In this document: in pieces, positions 1-6,308 of the stretch
Numbering within the stretch: position 1 is the stretch's first letter
Layout of the letters: each line of letters starts with the position of its first letter
NCBI GenBank assembly: GCA_020435885.1
Contig: JAGQYU010000157.1
Span: 1-14,766 of the forward strand
DNA length: 14,766 bases
Reading direction: 5' to 3'
Source of the DNA: Flavobacteriaceae bacterium
GTDB lineage: Bacteria; Bacteroidota; Bacteroidia; Flavobacteriales; Flavobacteriaceae
Position numbers and translations under genes: made by a program
Notes under the pieces: generated by a model
Databases searched by the model: none
The model's input: the letters and a program-made list of their open reading frames with translations, nothing else
Told to the model about the DNA's origin: nothing

Positions 1-1046
1 CAGAAATTACTTCTAAGAATTTGGTAGAGAATGAAGATATAGACACTACCTATACAAAACAGTTTACGCTAAAGGCTCCTCTTGAAATGAAAAGTGGTGA
101 GCTGAATTATGCCATGAACTGGTACTATGGCCCAACGGACTATAAAACATTTAAAAAATACAAAGGAACTGACTTACACGAGGCTGCCAGCCTTGGTTGG
201 GGAATCTTTGGATGGATAAACCGATTTATCTTTATCCCTGTGTTTGATATGCTTAGTTCATTCATCAGTAATTATGGATTAATCATCATTTTAATGACCA
301 TTGTAGTAAGGATTATTATGTCTCCGGTAGTGTATAAATCGTACGTATCGAGTGCTAAGATGAAGGTTATAAGACCTGAAATGCAAGAGATCAATGAAAA
401 ATATCCCGGTAAGGAAAATGCGATGAAACGCCAACAAGAGATTATGGCTTTACAACGAAAAGCAGGTGTTAACCCACTATCTGGTTGTATACCGGCCTTG
501 ATACAAATGCCCGTTTTCTTTGCATTGTTTAAGTTTTTCCCTTCAGCCATAGAGCTACGCCAGAAAAGTTTTTTATGGGCTAATGACCTTTCATCGTATG
601 ATGTTATTGCACATTTACCCTTTAAAATACCTTTTTATGGTGAGCACATCAGTTTATTCCCCATACTGGCATCGGTTGCCATTTTCTTTTATATGAAAAT
701 GACACAAAGCCAGCAATTGAACATGCAGGCGCCTCCACAGGAAGGTATGCCGGATATGACGCAGATGATGAAAGTGATGATGTACCTATCACCTATTATG
801 ATGTTATTCTTCTTTAATAACTATGCCAGCGGATTAAGTTTATATTACTTCATTTCTAACTTGCTAACCATTGCTATTATGTTGGTTATTAAGAATTATG
901 TGATTGATGAAGATAAGATACATGCTCAAATTCAGGAGAATAAAGCAAGACCGGACAAGCCTAAAAGTAAGTTTAGACAACGATTAGATGATGCTATGAA
1001 ACAAGCACAAGAGCAGCAATCCACTCAGCAACGTAGAAAAAAATAA
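1..1046 (+). CDS. yidC: Membrane protein insertase YidC, C-terminal part (5' end outside window)
   Basis: YidC inserts and folds inner-membrane proteins, alone or with SecYEG. The reading frame is open from base 3, so the gene begins upstream and the TTG codon at 21 is not a real start. The visible roughly 347 residues hold the end of the periplasmic domain, followed by the conserved Oxa1/YidC core. The core has a hydrophobic segment with FISNYGLIIILMTIVVR, then an amphipathic cytoplasmic hairpin (MKVIRPEMQEINEKYP) and a segment with GVNPLSGCIPALIQMPVFFA. Further membrane helices follow, including the YLSPIMMLFFFNNYASGLSLY region. The tail is basic and Gln/Lys-rich (ends QQRRKK), as expected for a ribosome-contacting C terminus. 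It ends just before a strong hairpin shared with the convergent desulfurase gene. Identification is certain; only the full length is unknown. Confidence 0.97.
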   Translation, partial: EITSKNLVENEDIDTTYTKQFTLKAPLEMKSGELNYAMNWYYGPTDYKTFKKYKGTDLHEAASLGWGIFGWINRFIFIPVFDMLSSFISNYGLIIILMTIVVRIIMSPVVYKSYVSSAKMKVIRPEMQEINEKYPGKENAMKRQQEIMALQRKAGVNPLSGCIPALIQMPVFFALFKFFPSAIELRQKSFLWANDLSSYDVIAHLPFKIPFYGEHISLFPILASVAIFFYMKMTQSQQLNMQAPPQEGMPDMTQMMKVMMYLSPIMMLFFFNNYASGLSLYYFISNLLTIAIMLVIKNYVIDEDKIHAQIQENKARPDKPKSKFRQRLDDAMKQAQEQQSTQQRRKK

Positions 1047-1049
1047 GTT

Positions 1050-1078
1050 AAAAACCGAAGCAATGCTTCGGTTTTTTT
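1050..1078. terminator. Bidirectional rho-independent terminator between yidC and the desulfurase gene
   Basis: A perfect 12-base inverted repeat, AAAAACCGAAGC (1050-1061) and its complement (1065-1076), encloses a 3-base AAT loop. A run of seven T follows on the plus strand, and the A run on the left gives a U tract on the minus strand. It lies 4 bases after the yidC stop and 13 bases beyond the desulfurase stop, so it can end transcription from both sides. Confidence 0.93.
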
Positions 1079-1090
1079 ATGCAGAAAAGA

Positions 1091-2221
1091 CTAAAACAAT
1101 CCTTTTAAAATCTCTACCGTATAATCTAAATCTTCTTTCGTTATAAATTTACTAAACGAAAAACGCACAGAAGTTTTCTTAGCTTCTTCTTCAGAAAGTA
1201 TTGTATTCAACACATGAGAGCCCTTATTGCTACCACTTTGGCAAGCACTTCCGCCGGAAGCTGCAATACCTTTTAAATCCAAATTAAACAACAACATTGG
1301 CATTGCTTTCGGAAAACGTACATTCAAAATGATATAGGAGCTCTTCTCTAAATCATCAGAAAAACCATTAAATTGTATGTTTGGAGACAATTGTTTCAAA
1401 CCTTCTATAAAATAACTTTTCAGCCCTTTGATATAGGTTTTATCCTCTTCCAAATTGTTATAAGCAATCTCCAATGCTTTATGTAAGCCAGCTATATTAT
1501 GCACATTTTCTGTTCCGGCACGTGTGCCACGCTCTTGCTCACCACCAATAATCATAGGTTGTATAGGATAATCTTTTCGCATAATGGCAAAACCAATCCC
1601 TTTTGGACCATGAAATTTATGGGAACTTGCCGTTATAAAATCAACAGGTACTTGTTGAAGGTCTAAGGTAAAATGACCGATAGTTTGTACGGTATCAGAA
1701 TGGAAAAGTGCATGGTACTTTTTACACAATTCAGCCACTTTTTCAACAGGCAATAGTGTCCCTAATTCATTATTGATATGCATTAGGCTTACCAACGTTT
1801 TTTCAGCATTGTTGCTTAGCAAATCCTCCAACACTTTTAAATCAACTTCTCCATTGGTAACAGTGACATGCTCAACTTCTAAATCAAATTCTTTTTGTAA
1901 GGATTCTACAGTATGCAATACGGCATGGTGTTCTATGTTGGACGTTATCATTCGCTTTACGCCAAGGTTAACAACAGCGTTTCGTAAAATCAAGTTATCG
2001 GCCTCACTACCACCGGAGGTGAAAAATACTTCTCCGGCAGTTACATTAAATTGCTTGGCTATAAATTTGCGGGCCTCTTCCACCACAACTTTTGCCTTTC
2101 TGCCAAATTGATGCGTTGACGAAGGGTTGCCATACACCTCTTCCATAACCATAGTCATTGCCTTGATAACTGTTGGGTCTAAAGGCGTTGTAGCAGCATT
2201 ATCTAAATATACTTTCCTCAT
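1091..2221 (-). CDS. Cysteine desulfurase (NifS/IscS family, PLP-dependent)
   Basis: This enzyme removes sulfur from L-cysteine, giving alanine and an enzyme-bound persulfide used for Fe-S clusters, tRNA thiolation and other sulfur transfers. Counting from the ATG at 2221 (376 residues), the start VYLDNAATTP is the family hallmark. EHHAVLHT (97-104) holds the PLP-stacking His, and SSHKFHGPKG (199-208) holds the PLP lysine K202. RGTRAGTENV (231-240) and the persulfide cysteine C327 in SGGSACQSGS follow. The length matches group I enzymes. A TTG three codons further upstream is possible, but ATG is preferred because MRKVYLDN fits the family start. No isc or suf partner genes are adjacent, so the specific pathway cannot be fixed, and the symbol is left empty between iscS and nifS. 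It is convergent with yidC and divergent from the lipoprotein gene. Confidence 0.95.
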   Translation of the reverse strand: MRKVYLDNAATTPLDPTVIKAMTMVMEEVYGNPSSTHQFGRKAKVVVEEARKFIAKQFNVTAGEVFFTSGGSEADNLILRNAVVNLGVKRMITSNIEHHAVLHTVESLQKEFDLEVEHVTVTNGEVDLKVLEDLLSNNAEKTLVSLMHINNELGTLLPVEKVAELCKKYHALFHSDTVQTIGHFTLDLQQVPVDFITASSHKFHGPKGIGFAIMRKDYPIQPMIIGGEQERGTRAGTENVHNIAGLHKALEIAYNNLEEDKTYIKGLKSYFIEGLKQLSPNIQFNGFSDDLEKSSYIILNVRFPKAMPMLLFNLDLKGIAASGGSACQSGSNKGSHVLNTILSEEEAKKTSVRFSFSKFITKEDLDYTVEILKGLF

Positions 2222-2227
2222 AGATTG

Positions 2228-2235
2228 CAAAAATA
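2228..2235 (-). promoter_or_regulatory. Possible Bacteroidota -7 element for the desulfurase gene
   Basis: On the minus strand this reads TATTTTTG, an exact match to the Flavobacterium -7 consensus TAnnTTTG. It ends only 6 bases before the desulfurase ATG. I see no TTG at the usual 17-23 base spacing upstream; the nearest are at about 13 and 25 bases. In AT-rich DNA this could be chance. If real, the leader would be extremely short or absent. Confidence 0.3.
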
Positions 2236-2280
2236 GTCAAAATAACGGCAAGGTATTTTTCAATAATAGCTTAATTCTAT

Positions 2281-2288
2281 TATTTTTG
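2281..2288 (+). promoter_or_regulatory. Possible Bacteroidota -7 element for the lipoprotein gene
   Basis: TATTTTTG matches the TAnnTTTG consensus and lies 5 bases before the ATG at 2294. No TTG -33 element is visible at the normal spacing. Together with the mirrored element on the other strand it would form a compact divergent promoter region of about 70 bases. Support is from motif match and position only. Confidence 0.3.
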
Positions 2289-2293
2289 TTGTG

Positions 2294-3109
2294 ATGAAGA
2301 ACCTACTTACTTTTCTGGTCTTATTTCTGTTACTATCATGTAGCGATGGTAATATAGATGTCCCTGGTTTTGACTTTTCTGGAATCGATCCTGCAGTTCA
2401 ACGTTGTAATGAAGATAAATTGGTAATTTATAGTATCAATGATACAGAAGCTCTCATCATAGAACTAAAAGAAAAGAATGATACACTTTTTGTTAATGAA
2501 GGAACTTACACCTATGATCTTAAAGAAACTGGTACTGATAAAATAACGTATAGAACTTTTGATGCCAAACCTACCAGTAGCTATTTTTGCCAAAGTGTAC
2601 CTCCTACTACACCGATGACTCTAAATGAATGGACTGGTACTAATGGTGAACTGATCATTACAGTTGAATTAGACAGAAAAGATGATAATGATGGTGTAGA
2701 TGAAGAAGCTAATGATGCTTTAGATACCGATGGAGATACTGTGCCAAATTATTTAGATGATGATGATGATGGAGATCGCATTCCTACTTCTGAAGAAAAA
2801 GGTAAAGACACAGACAGTGATGGAATTCCTGATTATTTAGATAATGATGATGATGGTGATGGAATTCTAACCATCAATGAATCAAAAACCGATGATGATG
2901 ATGGTGACGGGATTGTTAATTATCTTGACATTGACTCAAGGCAATCAATTGAACCCAACAGGCCTGAAATTACAAATACTTATACAGAGTATTATAAAGC
3001 AAGTTTCATCATTAACGGGTTGCAGCTAGTCAATGCTAACGGAAATACTATTCAGTATGATGTATATGATGATCTTGGTAATTTTGAAGATAGCAAAGTA
3101 ATAGAATAG
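2294..3109 (+). CDS. Lipoprotein with Asp-rich calcium-binding-type (thrombospondin type 3-like) repeats
   Basis: I cannot assign a specific function. From the ATG at 2294 (271 residues) the protein begins with a short hydrophobic segment ending in the lipobox LLSC, so C16 should be lipidated and the protein anchored in an outer or inner membrane facing outward. Residues about 17-128 form a predicted beta-rich domain with two further cysteines (about 38 and 99). Residues about 129-215 are a run of DxDxDG-type motifs (DTDGD, DDDDDGD, DTDSDGIPDYLDNDDDGDG, DDDDGDG) typical of type 3 repeats that bind calcium. A final domain of about 55 residues follows. A GTG one codon upstream is the other possible start; ATG puts the signal peptide in standard form. 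The next gene starts 23 bases on and may be co-transcribed. Confidence 0.85.
   Translation: MKNLLTFLVLFLLLSCSDGNIDVPGFDFSGIDPAVQRCNEDKLVIYSINDTEALIIELKEKNDTLFVNEGTYTYDLKETGTDKITYRTFDAKPTSSYFCQSVPPTTPMTLNEWTGTNGELIITVELDRKDDNDGVDEEANDALDTDGDTVPNYLDDDDDGDRIPTSEEKGKDTDSDGIPDYLDNDDDGDGILTINESKTDDDDGDGIVNYLDIDSRQSIEPNRPEITNTYTEYYKASFIINGLQLVNANGNTIQYDVYDDLGNFEDSKVIE
2678..2938 (+). repeat. In-frame degenerate GAT-rich repeat coding for Asp-rich calcium-binding-type motifs
   Basis: Within the lipoprotein gene, GAT codons recur in clusters (for example GATGATGATGATGGAGAT), giving at least three units of the form NYLD/DYLD - DDDGDG - I - (polar) - E. The unit is seen about 30-35 codons apart with variation. 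This is coding repetition, probably maintained by protein function, and may also allow unit gain or loss. Confidence 0.75.
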
Positions 3110-3132
3110 AAATAGAAGAAAATATATAAACT

Positions 3133-3423
3133 TTGGGATTTATTTCTTTTTTAGAAGAACACCTACTTTCATGCCAATGGAAAGATCAATTTGGAGCTGA
3201 ATGTGCCGGTTGTGGCTTGCAGCGTTCTGTAATTTTATTATTAAAAGGTGAATTTGTTGAAGCCTTCTATATGTATCCTGCAATTTATACATTGATCATT
3301 ATGTTTACTTACTTGGGGCTACATTTAAAATTCGATTTTAAAAGAGGTAGCAAAATACTACTCTATCTTTTTATCATAAATATTCTTATTATTGCAAGTA
3401 GCTATGGAATAAAAACAAACTAA
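3133..3423 (+). CDS. Short DUF2752 membrane protein with C-x2-CG-x2-R motif (TTG start)
   Basis: The function of DUF2752 proteins is unknown. This 96-residue copy carries the family signature ECAGCGLQR (C24, C27, R31), preceded by another cysteine (C14). A hydrophobic helix at about 44-64 and a second at about 74-92 follow. It lacks the N-terminal membrane helix and the C-terminal proline-rich end seen in the second copy 358 bases downstream. The frame has an in-frame stop at 3127 and no ATG before the motif, so TTG at 3133 is the only reasonable start. A purine-rich stretch (AGAAGAAAA, 3114-3122) lies 10 bases before it. It sits between the lipoprotein gene and the CCC-motif gene on the same strand. 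The family assignment rests on the Cys motif, size and neighbours. Confidence 0.75.
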   Translation: MGFISFLEEHLLSCQWKDQFGAECAGCGLQRSVILLLKGEFVEAFYMYPAIYTLIIMFTYLGLHLKFDFKRGSKILLYLFIINILIIASSYGIKTN

Positions 3424-3447
3424 GTATTAATTTAATCAACCGGAACT

Positions 3448-3777
3448 ATGGAAAAACACAAACTACCACATGCACAATCAGCCCTTATTTTAGGGATTGT
3501 TTCAATTGTTACTGCCTGTTGTTGTTATGGATTGCCTGGGCTTATCATTGGTTTTATAGGTATAAACGAAGCAAAAAAAGCTCAAAAAACCTATAATGAA
3601 AACCCTGAAATGTATACTGGGTTAGGCAATGCCAATACGGGTAGAATTACTTCTATCATAGGAATTGCTTTTGGGGCTCTTGCTGTTATTTACTACATCT
3701 ACCTAATTTCAAGTGGTAAATGGGGTGAAACTATGGATCAATACAAACAAATCCTTGAGCAATATCAAAATCAATAA
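3448..3777 (+). CDS. CCC-motif membrane protein (DUF4190-like)
   Basis: This is a small inner-membrane protein of unknown function. The 109 residues contain a first helix (about 10-38) with a triple cysteine CCC at 24-26, followed by GLPGLIIGFIGI, and then the polar stretch NEAKKAQKTYNENPEMY. A second helix (about 66-88) begins with the conserved-looking GRITSIIGIAFG. The C-terminal tail is hydrophilic (about 20 residues). This pattern fits the family named for its CCC motif in Flavobacteriia, which is often encoded beside DUF2752 proteins. The start is ATG with GGAA close upstream. It lies 24 bases after the first DUF2752 gene and 3 bases before the second, so the three are almost certainly one transcript. 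Confidence 0.82.
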   Translation: MEKHKLPHAQSALILGIVSIVTACCCYGLPGLIIGFIGINEAKKAQKTYNENPEMYTGLGNANTGRITSIIGIAFGALAVIYYIYLISSGKWGETMDQYKQILEQYQNQ

Positions 3778-3780
3778 TCT

Positions 3781-4179
3781 TTGAAAGTAAAAAACTATAT
3801 AATGCTATTGTTCTTCGGAATGATAGCATTATTGTATTTTACACTCAATCCATCTGAATCTGTTTTCTTTCCTAAATGTCCGTTATATGCTACTACAGGT
3901 ATCTACTGCCCCGGATGTGGCAGCCAACGTGCCATGCACAGTTTTTTACATCTGAACTTAAAAGAAGTTATCAGTTATAATGTATTATTCTTATTGGGAG
4001 TATTAATTTTGGTCTATCACGTAAGTGTAGAAGGAATCAATCTTTTGCTTGGAAAGAAAATCTATAACATTTTATATCACCCTAAAACGTCAATGCTATT
4101 ACTAGTAATTGTAATTATTTATTGGATAATTAGAAATATCCCTTATCCCCCTTTTAATTTGCTAGCACCCAGCAGTTAA
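3781..4179 (+). CDS. DUF2752 membrane protein, full-length copy
   Basis: This is a second DUF2752 protein of unknown function (132 residues from the TTG). It has an N-terminal membrane helix (about 5-22), then FPKCPLYATTGIYCPGCGSQR with C33, C43, C46 and R50 and a following His (H53). Two more helices lie at about 64-82 and 103-118, and the protein ends in RNIPYPPF. The paired cysteines are predicted to lie at a membrane boundary and could bind a metal or undergo thiol chemistry; that is inference. The start is either TTG at 3781, 3 bases after the previous stop, or ATG at 3802. I prefer TTG because the lysines then form the positive N-terminal flank of the first helix. The stop overlaps that of the convergent PPK2 gene. 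Confidence 0.85.
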   Translation: MKVKNYIMLLFFGMIALLYFTLNPSESVFFPKCPLYATTGIYCPGCGSQRAMHSFLHLNLKEVISYNVLFLLGVLILVYHVSVEGINLLLGKKIYNILYHPKTSMLLLVIVIIYWIIRNIPYPPFNLLAPSS

Positions 4180-4961
4180 ACTTCAATGTTTTTATCATAG
4201 GGTATAGCCTCTAATAAATGGCGCATGGCTCCAATACGAGCAACCGTTTTTCTGTTAGCTCTGATTATCTTAAAAGGAATACCTTTCTTAGTGTTTTCAA
4301 ACATCAATTTTTTGTACTTGGTATATTCATTCCATAGATTTTGAGCTTCTTCATCAACAGGGGTCATTTTCCAATGCTTTAATGGATCGTTCTTTATTTC
4401 TACAAATCTTTTGGCTTGCTCAGCTTTAGAAATGGACATATATATTTTTACCAAGCGTATTCCGGACTCGGTAATCATCCTTTCAAAATCATTCACCTGA
4501 TTCATAAAAATTTCATAATCCTTTTGTGTACAAAAACCATTTACAGGTTCTACTACTGCCCTGTTATACCAGCTTCTATCAAAAAAAACTATTTCGCCTG
4601 CTTTGGGAAACTGATTGATATACCTCTGAAAATACCATTGTGTTTTTTCTTCCTCGGTTGGTTTTGGCAAAGCCACAATTCTTACATGCCTCGGGTTGAT
4701 CCTTTCAGTTATTCTTCTGATAGCTCCACCTTTACCGGCAGCATCTCTACCTTCAAAAACAACAATTATCCTTTCATTATTTTGTATAGCCCAAGTTTGG
4801 AGCTTAACCAATTCTGATTGCATCTTTTTAAGCCTCTTCTCATAATCTAAAAACCGTACCGCTTTTACAGGATTATAAGGTTCTTTTGCTAAAATTGCTG
4901 TCAATCCCTTTTTGGTATTCAGTTTTTTTATGTCAGCCTCAGTCAATTTAGTTTTTTCCAT
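4176..4961 (-). CDS. Polyphosphate kinase 2 family protein, second (diverged) copy
   Basis: PPK2 enzymes transfer phosphate between inorganic polyphosphate and nucleoside mono- or diphosphates in the cytoplasm. The 261 residues contain the Walker A loop FEGRDAAGKGG (69-79), the Walker B/lid segment VFFDRSWYNRA (125-135) and the conserved PKPTEEEKTQWYFQRY block. The C-terminal half deviates from the usual family pattern. Where PPK2 proteins normally read RFxxR before DPxKxWK, this one has RFVEIKNDPLKHWK, losing the Arg (I189). The usual APW near the end is replaced by GIPF, and the usual ADDK by ANRK. It starts at an ATG one base after the stop of the first PPK2 gene; a TTG four codons upstream is less likely. 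It is the last gene of the operon, with no terminator visible before the convergent gene. Confidence 0.93.
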   Translation of the reverse strand: MEKTKLTEADIKKLNTKKGLTAILAKEPYNPVKAVRFLDYEKRLKKMQSELVKLQTWAIQNNERIIVVFEGRDAAGKGGAIRRITERINPRHVRIVALPKPTEEEKTQWYFQRYINQFPKAGEIVFFDRSWYNRAVVEPVNGFCTQKDYEIFMNQVNDFERMITESGIRLVKIYMSISKAEQAKRFVEIKNDPLKHWKMTPVDEEAQNLWNEYTKYKKLMFENTKKGIPFKIIRANRKTVARIGAMRHLLEAIPYDKNIEV

Positions 4962-4962
4962 C

Positions 4963-5841
4963 TTATAAATCAATTTGTTCAGCAGAACGATAGTAACGGG
5001 TTATGATATTAGGATCTGGTAATAATGTAGTAGATGCTTTATCTTTATCAGTATAATCAAACTGCGATAATACATGACGCATCGCTTCTAAGCGGGCAAT
5101 TTTTTTATCATTGGCCTTAACGATTATCCATGGGCAATAAGGTGTATGCGTTTTTGTGAACATCTGCTCTTTGTAAAAGGTGTATTTATCCCAAAGCTCT
5201 TGCCCTTTTTGATCTACAGGACTGAATTTCCAACGCTTTAATGACGTTTCTAACCTACTTTCAAACCTTGCTTGTTGCTCTTCTTTCGAGATAGAAAACC
5301 AAAATTTTATAATCTTAACACCGTCTTCGTACAACATATGTTCAAACTCTGGTACTTGTAACATAAATCTATTATATTGTTCATCTGTACAGAAACCCAT
5401 AACTGGCTCAACAACAGCACGGTTATACCAGCTTCTGTCAAAAAAAACAATTTCTCCGGGATTGGAAAGTTCTTTAATATACCTTCTAAAATACCATTGT
5501 CCACGTTCAATTTCAGTAGGTTTACTTAGTGCCACCAAATTCATGGCTCTGGGATTCAAATGTTCAGCAAAACGCCTAATAGTGCCTCCTTTTCCGGCAG
5601 CATCTCTACCTTCAAAAATAACTACAACACGTTTTTTATTATTGTATACCCATTGCTGTAGTTTTACAAGTTCTATCTGTAGTTTCTTTAATTCATCTTC
5701 ATAATGTAGCCTTCTTAAGACAGGCTCCATATTAATTTCTTTCTTTTTAGTTAACTCAATCAGTTCTTCATTAGAAGTAAGAGATTCAAATTCCTCTTTT
5801 GTAATGAACTTTTCTTTTGCTATGATCATTTTATTACTCAT
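4963..5841 (-). CDS. ppk2: Polyphosphate kinase 2 family protein, first copy
   Basis: This is a cytoplasmic PPK2 that phosphorylates ADP, AMP or related nucleotides from polyphosphate, or runs the reverse reaction; the class cannot be decided by eye. Of 292 residues, the first roughly 65 form an N-terminal helical region. Then come FEGRDAAGKGG (76-86, phosphate-binding loop), LSKPTEIERGQWYFRRY, VFFDRSWYNRAVVEP (132-146) and RFESR before SLKRWKFSPVD (192-210). CPWIIVKANDKK follows (236-247), then a C-terminal extension of about 28 residues absent from the second copy. The DP normally found before LKxWK is TS here. The start is the ATG at 5841, which overlaps the upstream stop by 8 bases (ATGAGTAA) and implies coupled translation; a GTG one codon upstream is possible. 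Confidence 0.95.
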   Translation of the reverse strand: MSNKMIIAKEKFITKEEFESLTSNEELIELTKKKEINMEPVLRRLHYEDELKKLQIELVKLQQWVYNNKKRVVVIFEGRDAAGKGGTIRRFAEHLNPRAMNLVALSKPTEIERGQWYFRRYIKELSNPGEIVFFDRSWYNRAVVEPVMGFCTDEQYNRFMLQVPEFEHMLYEDGVKIIKFWFSISKEEQQARFESRLETSLKRWKFSPVDQKGQELWDKYTFYKEQMFTKTHTPYCPWIIVKANDKKIARLEAMRHVLSQFDYTDKDKASTTLLPDPNIITRYYRSAEQIDL

Positions 5842-6301
5842 CACAATCTTTCTTTTTTCTGGTATCTAACAAATATATGATTTTCCAATTTCCGTTATCG
5901 TTAAATAATTGAAAACTGTTAGACCCGCAATGACTAAAATTATTATTGAAATAAAACCTGTAAGGTGTCCAAACACTGGCAATATTTTTATCAACATGGA
6001 TTGAAAAATCTAATAGCTCTTCTTTCCAACTATCTTCTTTCTTTTTAGAAGCCAATGATTTTAAAAATGAAGCAAGTTCAACATCTCTTAGTTCAGAAGT
6101 GCCCTTATTACTTTCAAAAGCTGTTTGGATTTTTATATCACTTCTTATAGTTTCTTTAATGATCAACGTATCGCCATTATGCAAACCATCAAAAAAACGT
6201 TCAATCACATTTTTAATTTGCTCTTGATGATCTTCCTGACCAGATACATAATTACCAACCAAAAAAAAGAATATAACTAAACTACAATTGAAATACCTCA
6301 T
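5834..6301 (-). CDS. Secreted NTF2-like domain protein
   Basis: The 155 residues begin with a signal peptide (MRYFNCSLVIFFFLVGNYVSG), likely cut near residue 21-22. A domain fitting the NTF2-like/SnoaL cone fold follows. Its first helix is EDHQEQIKNVIERFFDGLHNGD, where the alternating IxxFFDGLHNGD pattern is typical. It then has a strand pair, SELRDVELASFLKSL, and C-terminal strands ASVWTPYRFYF and SNSFQLFNDNGNWKIIYLLDTRKK. Such proteins are usually small-molecule binders or lumazine-binding-like proteins in Bacteroidota; no substrate is suggested. The start is ATG 6301; the TTG one codon earlier is unlikely. The gene lies 7 bases after ornithine aminotransferase and overlaps the first PPK2 by 8 bases, so it sits inside that operon. 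A role in sensing or in polyphosphate export is speculative. Confidence 0.8.
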   Translation of the reverse strand: MRYFNCSLVIFFFLVGNYVSGQEDHQEQIKNVIERFFDGLHNGDTLIIKETIRSDIKIQTAFESNKGTSELRDVELASFLKSLASKKKEDSWKEELLDFSIHVDKNIASVWTPYRFYFNNNFSHCGSNSFQLFNDNGNWKIIYLLDTRKKKDCDE

Positions 6302-6308
6302 CAATAAA

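Noticed and set aside
272..550. 92-residue open frame on the minus strand inside yidC
   Set aside because: It is a shadow of the strongly conserved YidC core on the other strand.
2222..2230. TTG start three codons upstream for the desulfurase
   Set aside because: The ATG at 2221 gives the family-typical N terminus, and the extra codons would overlap the possible promoter element.
2678..2938. Possible CRISPR-like or tandem DNA repeat
   Set aside because: The repetition is degenerate, codon-phased GAT runs encoding Asp-rich motifs; there are no constant repeats with unique spacers.
3802..4179. ATG at 3802 as start of the second DUF2752 protein
   Set aside because: It would remove the positively charged flank of the first helix; TTG at 3781 is preferred but the ATG is not excluded.
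4416..4817. 133-residue open frame on the plus strand inside the second PPK2 gene
   Set aside because: It is antisense to a well-conserved kinase gene, its translation shows no recognisable domain, and its length is explained by the codon pattern of the real gene.
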